Origin: Fusibacter bizertensis
GTDB lineage: Bacteria > Bacillota > Clostridia > Peptostreptococcales > Acidaminobacteraceae
Assembly (NCBI RefSeq): GCF_029914245.1
Contig: NZ_JARYZI010000001.1
Location: 620,001-684,000, forward strand
Reading direction: 5' to 3'
Length of the DNA stretch: 64,000 nt
Shown here: positions 37,541 through 47,062 of the stretch, piece after piece
Layout: the number at the start of each line of letters is the position of its first letter
Position numbering within the stretch: the first letter of the stretch is position 1
Translations under genes and position numbers: made by a program
Notes under the pieces: model-generated
The model's input: the letters and a program-made list of their open reading frames with translations, nothing else
Database searches by the model: none
What the model was told of the DNA's origin: nothing

Positions 37541-40024
37541 CTAACCTTCAAGAACACTTTCGGCGATTTTGATCATTTCACTTGCATCTTTGGCATAATA
37601 GTCTGCACCTATCTCCAGAGCAGTTTCAGCTGATAAAACCGCGCCACCAACGACTGTAATGATATCTCCATCAACTGCTTTTAACTGCTTAATCGTTTCA
37701 GTCATTGAGGCCACTGTAGTTGTCATCAAAGCACTTAGTCCTACTAATTTGATACCATTCTTTGTACATGCATCTACTATCTTTGCAGGTGGTACATCCT
37801 TACCAAGGTCATATATTTTATAGCCGTAGTTTTCAAGAACAACTTTCAATATGTTTTTACCAATATCATGTATATCGTGATGTACTGTTGCAAGTACGAT
37901 CTTCCCGCGATCAATAGGCGCTTTACCTTGTTTACTAATTTCATCTTTTAACAGTTCAAAAGCGCCTTGTACAGATTCGGCAGATTGAATGAGTTGAGGT
38001 AAAAACAATATGCCCTCTTCATACTTTTTCCCTACAGTATTTAATGAAGGGATAATGATTTCATCAACTATAGCTAGCGGTTCCATCCTAGAAAGCAATT
38101 CACGTGTTAAGTCTTTAGTTGCAACTTTTCTTCCCGACTGTATTGCCTGAGATAATTTTTCAGAGGAAGTATGCTCTTTTGTCGTTAATTTCACTTCAGC
38201 ACTCAGTTCATTTTGAATATTTTTGCTCTCTAACTGTTGTAAATTAAATCGGTTGATGTATCTTTCTGAACCCTGATCTTTATTACTCAAAACTTCATAG
38301 GCAGCAATAGCTGCTTTCATAGGCTCATGTGCAGGATTGATAATGGGTGCATCTAGGCCAGCGTATAGGGCCATCGTTAAAAAAGTTTGATTAATCACTT
38401 CCCTTGCTGGTAATCCAAATGAAACATTGCTCACACCAAGAGCCGTGCAAACACCTAGCTCCTTTTTAACGCGTTCTATCGTTTTTAAGGTTTCAAACAC
38501 CTCTGCTTGTTGCGCACTAGCAGTAAGTGCTAGACAGTCAATGATAATGTTTTCTTTAGGTATGCCATAGGCAACCGCAGTTTTAACTATTTTTTGAGCA
38601 ATTTCAAATCGCCCATCAGCACTTGATGGTATGCCTTCATCATCCAATGTTAAGCCAATCACACAAGCACCGTATTTTTTAACGATGGGTAAAATAGCTT
38701 CAAGTACGCTCAATTTGCCACTTACAGAATTGATCAGTGGCTTACCATTATAGTACCTTGCACCGGCTTCAATCGCATCTGTATTAGATGAGTCGATCTG
38801 TAGTGGGGCATTGATAATAGCTTGAAGTCCTTTTATAACTTCCTTCATCACTAAAGGTTCATCAATACCCGGTACGCCTACATTGACATCTAAAATCGCT
38901 GCACCTTGTTCTATTTGTAACAATCCTTCTCTAAGTAAATAGTCATATTCTTCATTTTTCAATGCTTCTCTCAATCTTTTTTTGCCTGTTGGATTAAGTC
39001 TCTCACCTATAATTACAGGTACATCCCCTATTGTGACCGTCTCAGAAAAAGAAGCAACCCGCGTTTTAGGTAAATATGCTTTCCTCCATGAAATTTCAGC
39101 ACTATATTTTGAGATAAAATCAGCATTTTCACTATGATCCATATAATATTTAATTGCCTCTTTAAGTTTTATGATGTGTTCACCTGTTGTACCACAACAT
39201 CCCCCAATTGCAGAAACACCAGAAGCAAGAAAACGCAGTGCATTCTCATAATATTCATCAAAATCCGTGTCATAAACAGCAATCGACTGGATAATCTGAG
39301 GCATACCCGCATTGGGTTGCAAAAAAATAGGTTTAGCCGTAACTTTAACTAATTTTTCAACAAGCGGTAACATTTCCCGACTCCCAAAAGAGCAGTTAAA
39401 TCCCAATGCAGAAATACCTAATCCCTCTAAAGTGGTTGCCATACTTTCTATGTCAGCTCCAAAAAATGTACGCCCAGTTGACTCAAAGCTCATGGTACAA
39501 ATTACTGGAAGTTCACTATTTTCAACTGCTGCTAGTACGCCACATTTTGCCTCATAAAGGTCCGTAAAAGTCTCAAGTAAAATCAGATCACAACCAGCTT
39601 TTACTCCGGCATGGACGACTTTTTTATAAGCTTCATAAGCCTCGTCAAAGCTCAGCGTTCCAAGTGGCGATAGCAGTGTTCCAAGTGGACCTAAATCTAG
39701 TGCGACATAGATTTCTCTTGTCGCATCACTTTCTTCTCTATATTCTTCAATTGCCTGGTGTGCTATATCAACTGCGGCTTTTACAATTTCAACATAATTG
39801 TCAAACTTAAGCGGATTTGCACCAAATGTATTGGCGGTAATAATCTCTGAACCTGAGTTTAAATGTGCTTTATGAATTTCTTTAATCCACTGTGGTTGGA
39901 TTAAATTATAGCTTTCTGGATAAACACCTAGAGGTAGTCCTTTCTCGAAAAGTGCAGAACCCATTGCACCATCCATAAGTCTTGGTTGTTCATGTAACCA
40001 TTTTTCAAATTCATTTTTGGTCAT
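37541..40024 (-). CDS. metH: Cobalamin-dependent methionine synthase lacking the reactivation domain
   Basis: Transfers a methyl group from methyltetrahydrofolate to homocysteine. Modules in order: homocysteine-binding barrel (about 1-300; zinc cysteines in GFNCSFG and GGCCGTTGEHI), pterin-binding barrel (about 320-590; VIIGERLNPTGKK), the B12 cap helices (about 600-690) and the cobalamin domain (about 695-827; base-off histidine in HHDIHDIGKNI). The protein ends at 827 residues, without the C-terminal SAM-binding activation domain of E. coli MetH. That domain is encoded by the preceding gene, one base upstream. GGGAGG precedes the ATG. Part of the SAM-riboswitch operon. Confidence 0.96.
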   Translation of the reverse strand: MTKNEFEKWLHEQPRLMDGAMGSALFEKGLPLGVYPESYNLIQPQWIKEIHKAHLNSGSEIITANTFGANPLKFDNYVEIVKAAVDIAHQAIEEYREESDATREIYVALDLGPLGTLLSPLGTLSFDEAYEAYKKVVHAGVKAGCDLILLETFTDLYEAKCGVLAAVENSELPVICTMSFESTGRTFFGADIESMATTLEGLGISALGFNCSFGSREMLPLVEKLVKVTAKPIFLQPNAGMPQIIQSIAVYDTDFDEYYENALRFLASGVSAIGGCCGTTGEHIIKLKEAIKYYMDHSENADFISKYSAEISWRKAYLPKTRVASFSETVTIGDVPVIIGERLNPTGKKRLREALKNEEYDYLLREGLLQIEQGAAILDVNVGVPGIDEPLVMKEVIKGLQAIINAPLQIDSSNTDAIEAGARYYNGKPLINSVSGKLSVLEAILPIVKKYGACVIGLTLDDEGIPSSADGRFEIAQKIVKTAVAYGIPKENIIIDCLALTASAQQAEVFETLKTIERVKKELGVCTALGVSNVSFGLPAREVINQTFLTMALYAGLDAPIINPAHEPMKAAIAAYEVLSNKDQGSERYINRFNLQQLESKNIQNELSAEVKLTTKEHTSSEKLSQAIQSGRKVATKDLTRELLSRMEPLAIVDEIIIPSLNTVGKKYEEGILFLPQLIQSAESVQGAFELLKDEISKQGKAPIDRGKIVLATVHHDIHDIGKNILKVVLENYGYKIYDLGKDVPPAKIVDACTKNGIKLVGLSALMTTTVASMTETIKQLKAVDGDIITVVGGAVLSAETALEIGADYYAKDASEMIKIAESVLEG

Positions 40025-40025
40025 T

Positions 40026-40727
40026 TTAAGCCTCCCTATATGGACAGTTTTTTAGTAAACACCCGGAGCAATCGCTACCACATGTCTTCAACTTACTTCT
40101 AAAAGGTTCTTTAGCAGTCCCTATGATAAAAAATACTGATTTTTCAGGTTGCAACTGATAATGGTCTGTAACGTGAACACCTAATGTTTTTTCAGTATTA
40201 AGTAGATCTGATATCATTTTTTGAGTCTTTATTTCTAAATTACCATATCCTGGACTATATCTTTGAGAAAAGTAATTATACGTTTCAATATCAACATTTA
40301 AATGCGGATTTCTAAGTTCATCTTGAACAAAATCACAAAGCGCATCAGCAATAACAGATGCACAAGCATCCATAATTATCGCTTTAGTAGGAGCTAGATG
40401 CATCAATGCATTGATTTTTCTTACCACTTCATAACCGAGTGTAGCTGCCACAAAAAAAAAGTATTCTGAGCCATTTGTAACCTCACACAGGTCACTTGAA
40501 GACAACTGATATAATAGCAAACCACTTTCAGATGTAACTGATATTAATGGCGAATTGAGGTGAACTGGCAAACGTTTCAAACTATACTTAGGCTTTATCG
40601 TTTCAATTGTTTCAGCTAGTACCTCATCAAGTAACGCCTGCATTTCTACCGGAATCACTTGATCTTTATGCTGCAAGTATCTTAGAATTTCTTTTGGTGA
40701 TACATATGATTTTAATTTATCCTTCAC
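40026..40727 (-). CDS. Stand-alone methionine synthase activation-domain protein
   Basis: A 233-residue protein resembling the C-terminal activation domain of MetH, with the central ATLGYEVVRKIN, DACASVIADALCD and RYSPGYGNLEI stretches; RxxPGYG is the SAM-binding signature. It probably supplies the reductive methylation that repairs oxidised cob(II)alamin on the separate MetH. The C-terminus has four closely spaced cysteines (CGSDCSGCLLKNC), suggesting a metal site or redox role not present in the fused enzyme. The start is GTG with GAGGGG six bases upstream. Between metF and metH, one base from metH. Confidence 0.88.
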   Translation of the reverse strand: MKDKLKSYVSPKEILRYLQHKDQVIPVEMQALLDEVLAETIETIKPKYSLKRLPVHLNSPLISVTSESGLLLYQLSSSDLCEVTNGSEYFFFVAATLGYEVVRKINALMHLAPTKAIIMDACASVIADALCDFVQDELRNPHLNVDIETYNYFSQRYSPGYGNLEIKTQKMISDLLNTEKTLGVHVTDHYQLQPEKSVFFIIGTAKEPFRSKLKTCGSDCSGCLLKNCPYREA

Positions 40728-40776
40728 TGATATCCCCTCGTCAAACGGTTTTCATTGGAGCTAAATGAAATTATAT

Positions 40777-41652
40777 CTATTTCATAGTGTTCAATATACC
40801 TGATATATTTTGAACAATTCTCTGTGCAATCTCTGGTTTATTCATGACATAAAGATGAATACCATCAACACCTGATGAAAGTAGATCTACTATTTGCTCA
40901 CAAGCATACGCAATTCCAGCGTCTTGAAGTGCACTTGGTTTATCTTCATACTTCACCAATATTTTTTTAAATTTTTCAGGAAGTGTCGCGCCACTAAGTG
41001 CTACCATGCGCTCAATTTGTTTTCTATTTAGCACAGGCATGATTCCAACTGTTATCGGTATATTGATATCTAAGCTCCTCACTTCATTTCTAAAAGAATA
41101 AAACTGCTCATTATCAAAAAATAGTTGTGTTACTAAAAAGTCTACACCGTTTTGCACTTTATCTTTAAGATAAATTAAGTCAGTAGTCTTGCTTCTCGCC
41201 TCCACATGACTTTCCGGGTAACATGCAGCTGCTATGTCGAAATCGCCTTCTCTTTTAATGAAAGCTACTAGATCAGATGCATATTTAAAATCTCTACTTT
41301 GCAAAACTGTATTAGGATCTAAGTCTCCTCTTAATGCAAGTATATTTTCGATATTCTGCTCTTTATAAGTACTTAATATTCTTTTAATATCATCTTCACT
41401 TGCCCCTACACTGGTGAGATGTGCAAGTGCCTCAATATGGTATTCATTTTTAATCTTAGAAGCCATTCTAACTGTATCTAAACCGCGCTCACTTCCCGCA
41501 GCACCATAAGTGACACTGATATAATTAGGCTTTAATACTGCCAATTCATCAATTGTTCTGATTACACTTGATACATCTCCATCTCTTTTAGGTGGAAAAA
41601 TTTCAAATGATAAAACAGGTTTTCCACTTCTGAACATGTCATGAATTTTCAT
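40777..41652 (-). CDS. metF: 5,10-methylenetetrahydrofolate reductase
   Basis: An FAD-dependent TIM-barrel enzyme that makes the methyltetrahydrofolate used by MetH. Recognised from LSFEIFPPKRDGD at the N-terminus, SVTYGAAGS, LALRGDLD and the DFLVTQLFFDNE strand. Length 291 is normal. It lies 33 bases after lysC and 49 bases before the activation-domain gene, so supply of the methyl donor and its use are under one SAM riboswitch. Confidence 0.95.
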   Translation of the reverse strand: MKIHDMFRSGKPVLSFEIFPPKRDGDVSSVIRTIDELAVLKPNYISVTYGAAGSERGLDTVRMASKIKNEYHIEALAHLTSVGASEDDIKRILSTYKEQNIENILALRGDLDPNTVLQSRDFKYASDLVAFIKREGDFDIAAACYPESHVEARSKTTDLIYLKDKVQNGVDFLVTQLFFDNEQFYSFRNEVRSLDINIPITVGIMPVLNRKQIERMVALSGATLPEKFKKILVKYEDKPSALQDAGIAYACEQIVDLLSSGVDGIHLYVMNKPEIAQRIVQNISGILNTMK

Positions 41653-41685
41653 TTCAAAGCCTACCTTTCTATCTCTATTTATAGT

Positions 41686-42894
41686 TTATAATTCAAATTC
41701 ATTATGAATTGCAATAACAGCTTTTGCATAGTCATCTTGATTAACCACACATGTAATATTGATATCAGATGTAGACACCATATCTATGGCAACATTATGA
41801 TCAGCTAAGCATGTAAATACCCTAGAAGCAACTCCTGATGTCGATTTCATTCCTACACCGATGATGCATACCTTTGCAACCTTTTCATTACCATATACTT
41901 CATCCGCTTTTAACCTACGTCCTAGATCTTTTGATAATTCAAGTGCTCTATCATACTCCTCCTGAGCAACTGTAAATGAGATCGTTATCCGGTCAATATT
42001 AATATAGTTTTGCGTGATAACATCAACATTTATATTAGCATCCGATATTGTTTTAAAAATAAGTGCAATATTTTTTGAAGTATTGTCTATATTTGCAATG
42101 GTGATTTTAGCATTATTTGTGGTGTGTGCCACCCCTCGTACAAGCACATGTTCCATTTTATCCTCCTCATCAAGTACATAAGTTCCAATTGCATCACTAA
42201 AAGATGATCTTAAATGTATAGGCATGTTATTTTTCGCTGCAAGTTCTACACTTCTAAGATGGAGTACTTTTGCACCTGAACCTGCCATTTCAAGCATTTC
42301 GTCAAAGGTTATATAATCCATTTTATGCGCATTAGGAACTACTCTTGGGTCTGCAGTATAGATACCATCAACATCTGTATAAATCTCAACTTCAGCGGCA
42401 TCAAGCGCAACGCCTATTGCTACCGCTGATGTATCTGATCCTCCTCTTCCAAGTGTTGTAATCTCCAAATCTTTTGTAACACCTTGAAAGCCAGCGATGA
42501 TCACGATTTTTCCCTCACCAAGCGCCTTTAATAATTTATCGGTATTAATTGCTTCAATTTTTGCTTTATTATGATTCCCATCTGTTATGATCCCCACTTG
42601 TGCGCTTGTAAAAGATATCGCATCTTCACCTAGTGCTTTGATGGCCATTGCTAAGAGTGAAATTGAGATTTGTTCTCCTGTTGCAAGGATCATATCAAGT
42701 TCACGTCCAGAAGGTTTGTCCGTGATTTCCTTTGCACGACTTACCAAATGATCTGTAAAGCCTGCTGGCGCTGACACAACAACCACTACATCGTGTCCCC
42801 TCAGTTTGGCATTAACCACCTTCTCTGCTACGTTTTTTACACATTCTGAATTTGCCATGGATGTACCGCCGTATTTCTGTACAATGATGCTCAC
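41686..42894 (-). CDS. lysC: Aspartate kinase, riboswitch-controlled (GTG start)
   Basis: Phosphorylates aspartate, the first step to methionine, threonine and lysine. VQKYGGTSMANSECV at the N-terminus and the GRGGSDTSAVAIG catalytic region are typical of aspartokinase; two ACT domains occupy about 270-402. The start is GTG (42894), with AGGAGGGG a few bases upstream. It is the first gene after an S-box riboswitch and leads metF and metH, so this isozyme probably serves methionine. Other isozymes may exist elsewhere. Confidence 0.95.
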   Translation of the reverse strand: MSIIVQKYGGTSMANSECVKNVAEKVVNAKLRGHDVVVVVSAPAGFTDHLVSRAKEITDKPSGRELDMILATGEQISISLLAMAIKALGEDAISFTSAQVGIITDGNHNKAKIEAINTDKLLKALGEGKIVIIAGFQGVTKDLEITTLGRGGSDTSAVAIGVALDAAEVEIYTDVDGIYTADPRVVPNAHKMDYITFDEMLEMAGSGAKVLHLRSVELAAKNNMPIHLRSSFSDAIGTYVLDEEDKMEHVLVRGVAHTTNNAKITIANIDNTSKNIALIFKTISDANINVDVITQNYINIDRITISFTVAQEEYDRALELSKDLGRRLKADEVYGNEKVAKVCIIGVGMKSTSGVASRVFTCLADHNVAIDMVSTSDINITCVVNQDDYAKAVIAIHNEFEL

Positions 42895-42919
42895 GAAACC
42901 CCTCCTTTCGAAATTATAT

Positions 42920-42953
42920 TAAAAAACGTCGCTTCCACATAGAAAGCGACGTA
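42920..42953 (-). terminator. Intrinsic terminator of the SAM riboswitch
   Basis: ACGTCGCTT and AAGCGACGT (42944-42952 and 42926-42934) form a nine-bp stem followed by six Ts on the minus strand, ending just before the lysC ribosome-binding site. This is the expression platform: SAM binding should favour it. Confidence 0.93.
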
Positions 42954-42965
42954 AATAAAGTGTTT

Positions 42966-43080
42966 CCACTCTCTCATCTCTCATTTCTAATCGAAATGCA
43001 GGAATTGGCACCTTGCATCGAATGGGATGCAGGTTGCTGGGCGTCGTTGAGCCTGTTCTCTCGGCCTCTCTGGATAAGGG
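42966..43080 (-). ncRNA. SAM-I (S-box) riboswitch
   Basis: The minus-strand leader contains the S-box core in order: CTTATCCAGAGAGGC, GACGCCCAGCAACC, AAGGTGCCAATTCCTGCA and a closing GATGAG that pairs with CTTATC. All are conserved SAM-I elements. The aptamer is followed by the terminator hairpin and then lysC. In high SAM it should stop transcription of lysC-metF-metH. The remaining bases up to 43203 probably hold the promoter, though none is clear. Confidence 0.96.
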
Positions 43081-43203
43081 GATATACAATTGTCATTGCG
43101 AACAAGTCGCACGTTCATTGATGTGAAAAGATTAATTTAATAGTGATATTAACACAATTTAACACTTCAATCAAGTGCATTTAAAGATTTTAACATGTTT
43201 TTT

Positions 43204-45072
43204 TTATGCACTTTTCTTTTTTCCATCTTCTTTTTCTTCGTTTTTACGTTCATGTTGATTAAGAAGATCTCTTTCACCTTCTTCTATAAACTGGTTCGTA
43301 TAGAGTTCATAGTAGTGACCGTGATTTTCCATCAACTCATGATGGTTGCCTTGTTCTATCACTTTTCCTTTTTCAATTACTAAGATGACATCGGCACTTC
43401 TAATCGTTGAAAGTCTATGCGCAATGATAAAGCTTGTTCGATCTTCTAGGACATTATCAATTGCATATTGAATCTTTGCTTCCGTTTCAGTGTCAATAGA
43501 TGAAGTTGCTTCGTCTAAGAAGAAAATCTTTGGTTTAGAGATAATCGCACGGGCAAATGAAATCAACTGTTTCTCGCCAGTTGAAAGCATTCCACCGCCT
43601 TCACCTACTTCAGTATCATAACCTTTTTCGAGTTTTGATATAAACTCATGTGCATTTACTATTTTTGCTGCTTCGATGATTTCTTCATCAGATGCATCCA
43701 GTTTACCATATCGAATATTTTCTTTAATTGATCCACTGAAGAGATGCGGTGATTGCAAAACATAGCCAATATTGGCATGAAGCCAGTTTTGTGAACGTTC
43801 CTTATAATCCTTGCCATCAATCAATATTCTGCCACCAGTTGGTTCATAAAAGCGGCAAGCAAGGTTTACAATTGTACTCTTCCCGGATCCCGTTTCTCCC
43901 ACAAGTGCTATCGTTTGTCCTTTTTTCACTTTAAGATTAAAATCCTGAAGAATATACTCACCTTCGTTATAGTAAAAATCAACGTGCTCAAACTCCACAT
44001 TTCCAATTAAAGGTTCCCAGTTCTCTATCTTTTGTTCATAGTGGTTACCATAAAGTGCAAGTACTTCAGAATTCTCTTTGATGTCCTCATTTTCATTAAT
44101 CAAAGACATAACTCTCTCAGCTGCAGCTTGAGCACTAATCATCTCTGTATAGATACGTGCAAGTTCTAAAACTGGATCAAAAAACATTCTCGCATACGTA
44201 ATAAACAATACCAGTTTACCATATGTGATTAAGCCCCCAGCTAAATATACACTACCAAAATACAGTGTCAAAACCATCCCTATAGCAGATACAAAAAGTG
44301 CCATTGGTAAATAACCGGCAGATAGTGTTCCTGCCCTAACTGAAGTCCGTTTCATATCATATGTTTCGGCTCCAAACTCTTCACGATTCAACTCTTCTCT
44401 TACTAGTGTTTTAGTCGTTCTCGCACCAACGATACCATCGTTAAAAAGTCCTGTAATCTTTGAATTGATTTTTCTAACATTTCGATAGGATACCAACATT
44501 TTCTTTTCAAAGAAAACACTAATAATCGCAAGAAGTGGTACTGTAATAAGTGTAACCAGTGCCAGCCTCCAGTTTTGAATTAACATTACAATGGAGATGC
44601 CAAACATCATAGCAATACCCCATACTAAATCTACAACTCCCCAAGCAACAGTTCCTGAAATTTTTGAAGCATCGGAAGTTGTTCTTGCAATCATCCAACC
44701 AATTGCATTTTTATCATAATAACTAAAAGACAATTTTTGAAGTTTTTCAAAACTATCTTTTCGCATTTTATATAGCAAACCCATCTCTATTTTTCCAGCG
44801 AATTTGATGAAAGTAAACACAATCAGTGTCATCGCGATTGTCAATATACCATAGCCAACAGCAACGAGCCAAAGCCCTTCAAGCTTTTGTGGCTCTACAT
44901 AAGTGTCTATCGCATATTGTGTTAACAGTGGAAAGGATAGGTCAATTACTGCAAGTGATATCATGAAACAACACAGAATCATGAAATCTTTCTTAAATGT
45001 ACGGAAGTAAATAAACATTTCTTTCCATACAGTTTTATCATATTTTAGTTTCATCTCTTTAGAGTTTTCCAC
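43204..45072 (-). CDS. ABC exporter half-transporter, consensus ATPase site partner
   Basis: An ABC type-I exporter of 622 residues: six transmembrane helices (about 30-330) then a nucleotide-binding domain (about 375-600). Walker A is GETGSGKST, Walker B FFLDEATSSID with the catalytic Glu, and the signature is the variant LSTGEKQ. The other half-transporter gene precedes it by 41 bases, so they probably form a heterodimer of the LmrCD/BmrCD/TM287-288 type. The start is GTG with AGGAGG seven bases upstream. The substrate (drug, lipid or peptide) cannot be inferred. The highly charged C-terminal tail (ERKNEEKEDGKKKSA) is unusual. Confidence 0.9.
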   Translation of the reverse strand: MENSKEMKLKYDKTVWKEMFIYFRTFKKDFMILCCFMISLAVIDLSFPLLTQYAIDTYVEPQKLEGLWLVAVGYGILTIAMTLIVFTFIKFAGKIEMGLLYKMRKDSFEKLQKLSFSYYDKNAIGWMIARTTSDASKISGTVAWGVVDLVWGIAMMFGISIVMLIQNWRLALVTLITVPLLAIISVFFEKKMLVSYRNVRKINSKITGLFNDGIVGARTTKTLVREELNREEFGAETYDMKRTSVRAGTLSAGYLPMALFVSAIGMVLTLYFGSVYLAGGLITYGKLVLFITYARMFFDPVLELARIYTEMISAQAAAERVMSLINENEDIKENSEVLALYGNHYEQKIENWEPLIGNVEFEHVDFYYNEGEYILQDFNLKVKKGQTIALVGETGSGKSTIVNLACRFYEPTGGRILIDGKDYKERSQNWLHANIGYVLQSPHLFSGSIKENIRYGKLDASDEEIIEAAKIVNAHEFISKLEKGYDTEVGEGGGMLSTGEKQLISFARAIISKPKIFFLDEATSSIDTETEAKIQYAIDNVLEDRTSFIIAHRLSTIRSADVILVIEKGKVIEQGNHHELMENHGHYYELYTNQFIEEGERDLLNQHERKNEEKEDGKKKSA

Positions 45073-45113
45073 TTTAATTCCTCCTATAGATTTTGCACCT
45101 TAGAAAATAGTGA

Positions 45114-46856
45114 TTATACCACCATCTTCTGAAGGTCCCAAATCCTTTTATATAACCCATCTTCATCGATGAGATCTTTATGTGTACCACTTTGAATCAT
45201 CTTACCTTCATCTAGCACGATGATATAATCTGCTTCTGACAAAGTGGTGATTCTATGGCTTATAATTAATGTTGTAACATCTTTGCTGCGTTTTTTAAGC
45301 GCTCTACGAATTTTCATATCGGTTTCAGTATCAACTGCGCTTAATGAATCATCAAAGATGAGAATTCTTTTATCTGGATCTATAATTGTTCTTGAAATTG
45401 CAACACGTTGCTTTTGACCTCCAGAAAGTGATACGCCTTTTTCACCAACAATCGTCTCATAGCCCTCTTTAAACTCAAGAATATTGTCGTGTATTGATGC
45501 CGTTTTAGCAGCCTCAAAAATTTGTGTTTCCTCATAGCGCTTATCTGTAATGCCGATGTTTTCTTTAACTGTTTTAGCATAAAGGTAAGGTTCTTGTAGA
45601 ATAAGTCCGATTTTTCGTCTAATCCATTGTTTCTTAATTGTTGAAAGTTCATGATCATCGATCTTGATACTACCTTCATACTCATATAGTCTTTGGATTA
45701 AATGTACCAGTGTTGATTTACCTGATCCTGTTGAACCTAGTATTCCTAAAGTTTTTCCTTTCTCAAGTTTAAAACTTATATCTTCTAGTGCAAGTTTTCC
45801 ATCAGGATAAGCAAAGTTTACATGATCAAACGTGATACTACCTTCAATTTCTGGTTCGATTTCTGTTGGTAAATCTTTCTCAATTGTTTCATTTAAAATT
45901 TCTTCTATCCTTGTAATTGCAACTGTTGTTTTACCTAGTTCACTTAAAAGTCTACCCGATTGTTTTACTGGCCAAAGGAGCATAGACTCATAGGTGATAA
46001 AAGCAATCAAAGTTCCGATTGTTAGATTACCTGTAATGACCATACTGGCCCCTACAACTAAGACGATACCACTTTGTAAAAGTGTCAACAAATCTGACGA
46101 TGACCAGAACATCGCTAAAGTTTCGACGAGTTTATACGTTATATTTCTGTAATTTGAATTCACTTCTTCAAATTTATCAATCTCAAATTTCTCTCTTCCA
46201 AAAGCACGAACAACACGAACGCCTGAAAGATTTTCTTGTAGCACTGTTGTCAATGTCCCTTCAGCTTCATCAGATTTTTTAAAAGTCTTTTGAATTTTTG
46301 TGAAGAAAATATATGAGAAAGCAAAAAGGATCGGGATTAATGCAATTGCGTAAATTGTCAACCTTACGTTAAGGGACATCATAATTGCAACTGATAAAGT
46401 GATCATAATAACAATCCGACCCAAATCAACAATTTGAACACCTAAAAAACGTCTAATCGTTTCTACATCAGATGTACACCTTTGAATCATGTCACCAGTT
46501 TCTTTTTTTGTATGCTGCTCATAAGTCATATATTGAATTTGCCTATAGAGTGAATCTCTAATATTTTGAGCAATGTTCTCTGCCGCATAGCTTGAAAGAT
46601 ATCCTTTTAAGAAAAGAAAAATCCCTCCAATAAAATTAATGCCTATCATCAGCCAAACAACAGCCATGAGATTCTTGCCAAATGCATCCATTAAAAATTG
46701 TAAATTTCCAGCTGGAACTTCTCCAATAATTGAATCCACAGCGTATTTAATTAATATAGGCGTAGCGAGCTGCATAACGGTTGCGATGATGATTGAAAGT
46801 ATAGCGATGCCAAATACACCTCTATAGCCCTTCAAATACTTGAATATGTTTTTCAT
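45114..46856 (-). CDS. ABC exporter half-transporter, degenerate ATPase site partner
   Basis: A 580-residue ABC exporter: six membrane helices (about 15-300) and a nucleotide-binding domain (about 335-570). Walker A is GSTGSGKST and the signature is a perfect LSGGQKQR, but Walker B reads LIFDDSLSAVD, with Asp where the catalytic Glu should be. Together with the variant signature of its partner this gives one consensus and one degenerate ATP site, as in asymmetric heterodimeric exporters. It is the upstream gene of the pair. Confidence 0.9.
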   Translation of the reverse strand: MKNIFKYLKGYRGVFGIAILSIIIATVMQLATPILIKYAVDSIIGEVPAGNLQFLMDAFGKNLMAVVWLMIGINFIGGIFLFLKGYLSSYAAENIAQNIRDSLYRQIQYMTYEQHTKKETGDMIQRCTSDVETIRRFLGVQIVDLGRIVIMITLSVAIMMSLNVRLTIYAIALIPILFAFSYIFFTKIQKTFKKSDEAEGTLTTVLQENLSGVRVVRAFGREKFEIDKFEEVNSNYRNITYKLVETLAMFWSSSDLLTLLQSGIVLVVGASMVITGNLTIGTLIAFITYESMLLWPVKQSGRLLSELGKTTVAITRIEEILNETIEKDLPTEIEPEIEGSITFDHVNFAYPDGKLALEDISFKLEKGKTLGILGSTGSGKSTLVHLIQRLYEYEGSIKIDDHELSTIKKQWIRRKIGLILQEPYLYAKTVKENIGITDKRYEETQIFEAAKTASIHDNILEFKEGYETIVGEKGVSLSGGQKQRVAISRTIIDPDKRILIFDDSLSAVDTETDMKIRRALKKRSKDVTTLIISHRITTLSEADYIIVLDEGKMIQSGTHKDLIDEDGLYKRIWDLQKMVV

Positions 46857-46933
46857 TGTGATTACTACCTCCTTAAATTACTGTCTGTGTCTTTTTATTG
46901 GCATATGAATTTGTCACAAGACCATTTTGAATA

Positions 46934-46960
46934 AATAAAAAAACCACGCAAGCGTGGTTT
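46934..46960 (-). terminator. Strong terminator upstream of the ABC operon
   Basis: AAACCACGC (46941-46949) pairs with GCGTGGTTT (46952-46960) with a two-base loop, followed by seven Ts on the minus strand. It lies between the small-peptide gene and the ABC genes and is the second terminator in this gap. Confidence 0.88.
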
Positions 46961-47011
46961 CATAAAGGTGGACGTATGGACAAAAAAACCCAGTACCTCA
47001 TCTTAATACAA

Positions 47012-47042
47012 ATAAAAAACCACAGACATTATGCCTGTGGTT
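47012..47042 (-). terminator. Terminator of the small-peptide gene
   Basis: On the minus strand AACCACAG pairs with CTGTGGTT (47035-47042, 47018-47025), with inner CAT/ATG pairing and a G-U pair, followed by TTTTTTATTT. It starts 20 bases after the stop of the 39-codon gene. Confidence 0.88.
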
Positions 47043-47062
47043 GATAAATCAAATTCTATAAT

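Noticed and set aside
46976-47044. 22-codon plus-strand frame preceded by AAAGGTGG
   Set aside because: It runs straight through the stem of the minus-strand terminator at 47012-47042, is very short and has no promoter or terminator of its own.
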